From Facklamia hominis CCUG 36813 (lineage in GTDB: Bacteria; Bacillota; Bacilli; Lactobacillales; Aerococcaceae): DNA of 64,000 nt. A program made the position numbers and the translations under genes. Location of the stretch: the NCBI RefSeq assembly GCF_000301035.1, contig NZ_JH932292.1:920857-984856 (forward strand). Direction: 5' to 3'. Of the stretch, positions 59,398 through 64,000 are shown piece by piece; the stretch's first letter is position 1; every line of letters begins with the position of its first letter. Below the pieces are notes generated by a model, which was not told the origin of the DNA, did no database searches, and was given only the letters and a program-made list of their open reading frames with translations.

Positions 59398-59468
59398 AAG
59401 AATAAAAAATATCCAGAACACGAAAAAATGTGTTCTGGATAAAAGTCCAACTTTTGAGGGTCACCTCA

Positions 59469-60259
59469 CAAACGTTTGGGTTCTTTTGAATTTACAAATC
59501 TAACTATATAAAAAAGATAAACTCAAGTTATATGTACCCTCTTCACTGGATAAACCAGTAAGGAGAGTATTTTTAAGCGATAAAGAAAAGAATGTACCCA
59601 GCACTTTTAATCATTGAATAAATAGTTAATCATCTATTAGGCCAAAAACTTACACATAATAATCATCTTCTATAAAAGTAAACATAAGAAAAGCTTCATT
59701 CAAATATAGGCAATATCTGTAAAGTAACGAACAACATCATACATTGATCCTTCACAGCATCAAAGCTATATACTAAGTGAACACCCGATATTTTCCAATA
59801 CCTTTACATCAGTTAAAGCTATTTACCTTCAAAATTAAATATGCATACAAACGTCTTCAACTCATTCAACATATCTCTGCATCGTAAGTAAAAACAAATA
59901 TCAAGAATGCATAATAGAGCATTGGGATAGTTCCAATGAGTAGAAGTGCTAATCATGCGCTCAGAACAAGACTAGAAAGATTCAGCTCGTTACGATAACT
60001 TTATTATGAAAATAATTATTAGAAGACTAACAACAGGGATATATTATAAATTTGGAAAAAAATATCAGTCATACTAAAAGTTTTCTAAAGTAATAAATAT
60101 ATGGGTAATTACTACAATAAGAAGTTTAAGAAAAAACAAAATGGACGCCATCTACTTTGTGTAGCTTAGCGTCCATAATTATAAACTAAAAATTAATATA
60201 TCTATCTTATTAAGTACAGATAAAAGACTTTTCCTATTTTTAATAGATTCTATTTTATC
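59469..60259. other. Non-coding AT-rich stretch
   Basis: About 790 bp with no ORF, RNA gene or recognisable transposase remnant. It holds a terminator-like hairpin in the plus direction at about 59536-59573 (arms ending CACTGG / CCAGTAAGG, followed by TTTTT) and the terminator of the YfcC-type gene at 60141-60176. Probably degenerate intergenic DNA left by insertions. Confidence 0.5.
60141..60176 (-). terminator. Terminator of the YfcC-type carrier gene
   Basis: On the minus strand TGGACGC and GCGTCCA arms with an inner CTAC/GTAG pairing, followed by TTTTGTTTTTT. Confidence 0.75.
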
Positions 60260-61762
60260 TTAGAAATATGTTGCAATTACTAGTATAGCTGCTGATAAAA
60301 CAATAATTGCAGCAACAAGTTTAGCCATGAATTTCCACCAAGTTGCTAAGTCAATCTTGGCAATGGATAAAGCACCCATGATAATGGCTGAAGTTGGGGT
60401 AATTAAGTTCAATACTCCTGAAGCAGCTTGAAAAGCAGTAATCACCAGATGTGAGGCCACTCCAACAAACTCACCTAGAGGAGCTAATAAGCCCATGGTT
60501 GCCCCAGCCAAACTAGAAGTACCAGGAATCAAGAATGACATTGGTAAGTAGAAAATATAGGTTAATAGAATAAAGAGTTGTTCCGACAAACCTTGTAAGC
60601 CTACTTCCCCCCAATGTAAAACAGTAGCCGTAATCATACCATCATTCATAATTACTTGAATACCACGAGACACCCCACAAACAAGGGCAACTGTAATCAT
60701 ATCGCATGAGCCAGCCATAAACTCTTTCAGAAATTCGTCTTCACTCATACCATAGACAAAAGCAATGAGAATTGACATAGCCATAAATAGCATTGTAATT
60801 TCTTTAAAATACCAGGTTCCTAATGGATCGGCATGTTGGAAAAGACCACCAATCACTGGAAGACCCAGTAAGAAATTATTAATATCCTCGAATATAGTAA
60901 CACCAAAGTCTGGCCAAGGAATCAAGGACACAATCATGATAATGAAGGTTAACATAAACAGAGAGAGTACAGCTTTTTGCTTGGAAGTCATCGTTGATGG
61001 TTGTTCTTTAACTTTAAATTCTTCCATATCACTAGCATAGTCTTGATAAACTAAGGATTGGCTTGGATCTTTTTCAATTTTTCTTGCATAACGATATACA
61101 TAAACAATAGATATGGCCATCATAACTACAAAGAAGATTAAGCGCCAGACTATTCCATCTGCTATAGAAATCCCTGCCGTATCTGAAGCAACTCCAGTAG
61201 CAAATGGATTTACCGTTGAAGCTAAACAGCCAACTTGCGAACCTACTAATACAATCGCAACAGCAGTTAATTTATCAAAACCAACACTAACCATTACTGG
61301 AATAATTAATGGATAAAAGGCTACCGTTTCTTCCGCCATACCATAAGTTGATCCACCTAATCCAAACAAGATCATTAAGATTGGAATTAAAATCCGCTCG
61401 TTGCCCTTATTCTTCTTGATAACACTAGCAATTCCTTGATCTAAAGCACCTGTTTTATTGACAACTCCAAGGAATCCACCAACCATCAAAATAAAGAAGG
61501 CAACCTGAATCGCTCCATCCGTCAAATCATTACCGATTAAACCATGGATAGGAGCCATTAGAATATCATACAAGCCTTGAGCATTAGAGTTTACTACTTC
61601 ATATGTTCCAGCAATATATTGACCCGCATCATTAACTTGATATTGTCCAGCTGGAATAATCCAAGTTAGAATAGCTAACAAGACAATTAATATGTACAAG
61701 ACAGTAAATGACGAAGGCATTTTAAAATGGCGGCGTTTAGAACTTTCTGACATACTATTCAT
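60260..61762 (-). CDS. YfcC family carrier (C4-dicarboxylate/anaerobic carrier type)
   Basis: 500-residue membrane protein with about twelve segments. N-terminus RRHFKMPSSFTVLYILIVLLAILTWIIPAGQY and the GGSTYGMAEETVAFYPLIIPVMVSVGFDKLTAVAIVLVGSQVG block (about 135-177) are typical of YfcC/DcuC-like carriers, as is CGVSRGIQVIMNDGMI. Homologues are annotated as basic-amino-acid or dicarboxylate carriers; the true substrate is uncertain. It follows pepT by 32 bases on the same strand, which would suit import or exchange of peptides or amino acids. Confidence 0.85.
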   Translation of the reverse strand: MNSMSESSKRRHFKMPSSFTVLYILIVLLAILTWIIPAGQYQVNDAGQYIAGTYEVVNSNAQGLYDILMAPIHGLIGNDLTDGAIQVAFFILMVGGFLGVVNKTGALDQGIASVIKKNKGNERILIPILMILFGLGGSTYGMAEETVAFYPLIIPVMVSVGFDKLTAVAIVLVGSQVGCLASTVNPFATGVASDTAGISIADGIVWRLIFFVVMMAISIVYVYRYARKIEKDPSQSLVYQDYASDMEEFKVKEQPSTMTSKQKAVLSLFMLTFIIMIVSLIPWPDFGVTIFEDINNFLLGLPVIGGLFQHADPLGTWYFKEITMLFMAMSILIAFVYGMSEDEFLKEFMAGSCDMITVALVCGVSRGIQVIMNDGMITATVLHWGEVGLQGLSEQLFILLTYIFYLPMSFLIPGTSSLAGATMGLLAPLGEFVGVASHLVITAFQAASGVLNLITPTSAIIMGALSIAKIDLATWWKFMAKLVAAIIVLSAAILVIATYF

Positions 61763-61794
61763 CCTTTTCTTTAAAATTCTTAGTTATAATTATC

Positions 61795-63033
61795 TTAACG
61801 ACCATATACTTCGACTGACTGTTTGGCAATGGCAATAATGACATCCCGTGCCAACTCCATGGACTCTACTGCAACAAATTCATAAGGTCCATGGAAATTC
61901 TCACCACCAGCAAATATATTAGGCATAGGTAATCCCCTAAAAGATAATACTGAACCATCCGTTCCTCCTCGAATAGGTTCAATTACTGGTTGAATAGATA
62001 AAGATTCCATCGCCTGTTTAGCTAATTCTACTGGACGAGGGTCTTGAGCAATCACATCCGCCATATTGGCATATTCATCCTTGATATCAACTGTAATACG
62101 TTGGCGATCAAGTTTTGTATTCATCTCTTCAGCAATTTTTACCATATATGCCTTTCGATGTTCGAAATGATCGTGATCAAAGCCCCGAATAATATAAGAT
62201 AGGCATCCTTCTTCAACGCTACCTTCAAATTTAACTAAATGGTAGAATCCTTCTCGTTGACTGGTAAACTGCGGCTGTTCTAATTTAGGAAGTTGTTGAT
62301 GATAATCCATTAATAAATCGAGAGAATTAACCATAATATCCTTGGCTGTTCCTGGGTGCACATTCTTACCTTGAGCTGTCACCTTAGCAGACGCCGCATT
62401 AAAACTTTCATACTGTAATTCACCTACCGGTCCACCATCCATGGTATATGCAAATTGACAGCCAAAAGCAGGGACATCAAAATGTTCTGCGCCTGTACCA
62501 ATCTCTTCATCCGGACCAAAAGCCACTCGAATCTTACCATGCTTAATTTCGGGATGTGCTAATAAATAGGCTCCTGCTGTTACAATTTCTGCGACACCCG
62601 CTTTATCATCTGCACCAAGTAATGTATTACCATCCGTTGTAATCAGTGTTTTACCGATATAATTTGCTAAATTTGGAAATTCTTTAACTGAAAGAACGAT
62701 ATCCTTGTCTGCGTTCAAAACAATGTCAGAACCATCATAATTTTCATGAAATTGAGGTTGGACATTTCTAGCTTCAAAATCAGCTGTATCAACATGAGCC
62801 ATAAAGCCAAAGACTGGCAGCTCCTTGTCTGTCGTAGAGGGAATACTTGCTGTTAGATAGCTGTCTTTAGGATTTAAATACACTTCTTGAAAACCTAACT
62901 CAATAAGTTCTTGTTCCAACATCTTCAAAAACTCTGTCTGACTGGCTGTCGATGGAATTGTATGACTATTCTCATCAGAACGCGTCTCAATCTTGCAATA
63001 CTTAACAAAACGGTCTATCAACTTTTCTGGCAT
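61795..63033 (-). CDS. pepT: Tripeptidase T
   Basis: Zinc peptidase releasing the N-terminal residue of tripeptides in the cytoplasm, M20 family, 412 residues. Motifs: GFMAHVDTADF (metal H and D, about 75-85), LGADDKAGVAEI (bridging D), GPDEEIGTGAEHFDV (catalytic E and metal E) and the final GGTDGSVLSFRGLPMPNIFAGGENFHGPYE. I take the ATG at 63033 (MPEKLIDRF), nine bases after AAAGAAAGG; upstream in-frame ATGs sit on or before that site. First gene of a two-gene unit with the carrier. Confidence 0.95.
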   Translation of the reverse strand: MPEKLIDRFVKYCKIETRSDENSHTIPSTASQTEFLKMLEQELIELGFQEVYLNPKDSYLTASIPSTTDKELPVFGFMAHVDTADFEARNVQPQFHENYDGSDIVLNADKDIVLSVKEFPNLANYIGKTLITTDGNTLLGADDKAGVAEIVTAGAYLLAHPEIKHGKIRVAFGPDEEIGTGAEHFDVPAFGCQFAYTMDGGPVGELQYESFNAASAKVTAQGKNVHPGTAKDIMVNSLDLLMDYHQQLPKLEQPQFTSQREGFYHLVKFEGSVEEGCLSYIIRGFDHDHFEHRKAYMVKIAEEMNTKLDRQRITVDIKDEYANMADVIAQDPRPVELAKQAMESLSIQPVIEPIRGGTDGSVLSFRGLPMPNIFAGGENFHGPYEFVAVESMELARDVIIAIAKQSVEVYGR

Positions 63034-63558
63034 AGCCTTCATCCTTTCTTTATTAAGCACCTAAATATTGTATGCTCTTACACAGTCATTGTAACCCTTT
63101 ACTTTCCTATCAACATTAAACCGCTTTAAGATTATTACTAAAATATTCTAATATCAGTCCTCTGATATATTGGCAGTTTTTATAATCAACTTAACCACTA
63201 GAAAACAATTAAATAGTAAATTACTATCCTAGAATTATCGATAACCTAGGGGTTGATGAAAACAGTATTCATAAAATACAACATCATTATTATTCAGCTC
63301 TAAGCTTAAATCATAACTGTCTCTAAAGCAGCATCCATACCTTACCTAAAAATTAAAAGTGTTCTTTCGTCTCTCATAATCTGTAACTTTTAAAATACAC
63401 AAAAAAATGAGGCTGTGACATAAGTCCACCAAAAAACCGGCTGAATCGTTGTAATATCAACGATTCAGCCGGTTTTTATGTTATAATTAAGTTAATCAAT
63501 AAAAAAACAGAGGACCTCACCCCTCTGTTTCCATTTCAATCCTAGAAAGGACCAAAAA
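63034..63558. other. Intergenic region pepT / IS1182 transposase
   Basis: About 525 bp. It contains a palindrome-like segment at 63228-63250 (CCTAG, TTATCGATAA, CTAGG), the probable left end of an IS1182-family element (from about 63409), and a perfect hairpin at 63432-63477. No ORF supported. Confidence 0.5.
63432..63477. terminator. 20-bp perfect hairpin at IS1182-type left end
   Basis: Arms 63432-63451 and 63458-63477 (AAAAACCGGC... and its complement), six-base loop. Inside the element ahead of its transposase; it would stop incoming transcription in both directions. Confidence 0.75.
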
Positions 63559-64000
63559 ATGCATACTCATTATAACCTAAATCAACTTTATTTGGAAGTC
63601 TCTTATCAATACCGCCCTCAAGAAGATCACATCAGCTACTATATTCATCGATTTGTGGACTCTCTAGAGATTCATTATCCCTATCTCTTTGGTCGTCCTC
63701 GTAAATATGACTTCTCGATGTTACTCAAGTTATTATTATATGCTTATTCTCGCGGTGTCTTCACCAGTCGCTCGATGGAACAATTGGCTCGCGAAAATCT
63801 GCCCGCTATCTGGTTGTGTCAAAATGAAGTACCTTCTTACCGTACAATTTGTCGATTTAGACAGTCCGATGAATTAGCTGACATTCTTAAACAAAGTTAT
63901 GATGAATTTGTGCGGTATTTAAGACAACAACGACTTATCGATGATCATCTCTTTATTGATGGGACAAAAATCTTAACGGATGCCAATAAGTACAGCTTTG
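63559..64000 (+). CDS. IS1182-family transposase, N-terminal part (cut by window edge)
   Basis: 147 residues to the window edge without a stop. The N-terminus (MHTHYNLNQLYLEVSYQYRPQEDHISYYIHRFVDSL) followed by GRPRKYDFSMLLKLLLYAYSRGVFTSRSMEQLARENLPAIWL, PSYRTICRFRQS and LFIDGTKILTDANKY matches the DUF772/IS1182 layout, the last part carrying the first catalytic Asp (D in IDGTK). AGAAAGGA lies eight bases ahead of the ATG. The C-terminal catalytic part is outside the window. Confidence 0.85.
   Translation, partial: MHTHYNLNQLYLEVSYQYRPQEDHISYYIHRFVDSLEIHYPYLFGRPRKYDFSMLLKLLLYAYSRGVFTSRSMEQLARENLPAIWLCQNEVPSYRTICRFRQSDELADILKQSYDEFVRYLRQQRLIDDHLFIDGTKILTDANKYSF

Larger units (their letters stand above)
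57938..59468 (+). mobile_element. IS3-family (IS150 group) insertion sequence, full length
   Basis: 1531 bp. The terminal inverted repeats are 24 bp with 19 matches: left TGTAGTGCCC...GTTGGAC (57938-57961), right the complement of 59445-59468. OrfA and OrfB overlap with a heptamer A-AAA-AAA at 58465-58471 for a -1 shift. No clear target duplication (TAA left, CAA right). A hairpin at the left end (57945-57981) would block incoming transcription, and an 11-bp hairpin is at the right end (59412-59440). Confidence 0.9.
63409..64000 (+). mobile_element. IS1182-family element, left part (runs off window)
   Basis: Left end near the TGAGGCTGTGACATAAG sequence (about 63409-63425), hairpin, then the transposase gene. 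The right end is outside the window. Confidence 0.65.

Noticed and set aside
57931-59475. Target-site duplication of the full IS
   Set aside because: Flanks TAA and CAA share only two bases, so no duplication can be claimed.

Overview
The window is low-GC Firmicutes DNA. Strong GGAGG-type ribosome binding sites, an LPXTG (LPQTG) wall protein, the gatCAB-camS-ligA-pcrA gene order, a CidA/LrgA-LrgB pair, PepF-type and PepT peptidases and IS3/IS1182 elements all point to Lactobacillales. A member of the Aerococcaceae would fit, but no rRNA or other taxonomic marker is present, so the genus is open.

Layout. 1-2050: start of formate-tetrahydrofolate ligase (minus, cut by the window edge) and a two-gene chromate-transporter pair. 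2224-11271: a minus-strand polysaccharide cluster, transcribed galE > GT4 > flippase > polymerase > Wzz-like protein > GT2 > nucleotide-sugar dehydrogenase > VanY-type carboxypeptidase. It has no priming sugar-phosphate transferase or intact tyrosine kinase. 11430-13322: flavodoxin, a small membrane/coiled-coil protein and a glycosyltransferase. 13428-19582: map, acyl-ACP thioesterase, a GlsB-type membrane protein, a DEAD-box helicase, a Gfo/Idh oxidoreductase and an M3 oligoendopeptidase. 19737-28553: a small OB-like protein, uvrC, lrgAB, gpmA, recQ, a YitT-family protein and a glycolipid-type glycosyltransferase. 28751-38946: a repeat-bearing LPXTG protein, then the housekeeping block pcrA > ligA > camS > gatC > gatA > gatB. 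39109-49583: a PurK-like ATP-grasp protein, a membrane-anchored glucosaminidase with an adjoining HTH-like protein, a zinc-ribbon protein with a catalytically dead beta-lactamase fold, an RlmI-like methyltransferase, an unknown exported protein and two divergent alanine/glycine:cation symporters.

49610-59468 is the accessory part. It is bounded by two inverted copies of one IS3-family element; the first is truncated to its last 780 bp. Between them lie an ISL3-like remnant, an operon (surE > solute-binding protein > fused permease > ATPase > metallo-beta-lactamase-fold hydrolase), a decayed prophage lysis module (small membrane protein, broken holin, heavily frameshifted bifunctional lysin), and two copies of an unidentified structured element of about 155 bp in direct orientation, one on each side of the operon. 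This paired element and the transporter-plus-two-phosphoesterases operon are the best candidates for something undescribed. My working inference is uptake and dephosphorylation of an organophosphate.

59469-64000: a 790-bp non-coding stretch, a YfcC-type carrier with pepT, and the start of an IS1182-family transposase that runs off the window. No tRNA, rRNA or CRISPR array was seen.
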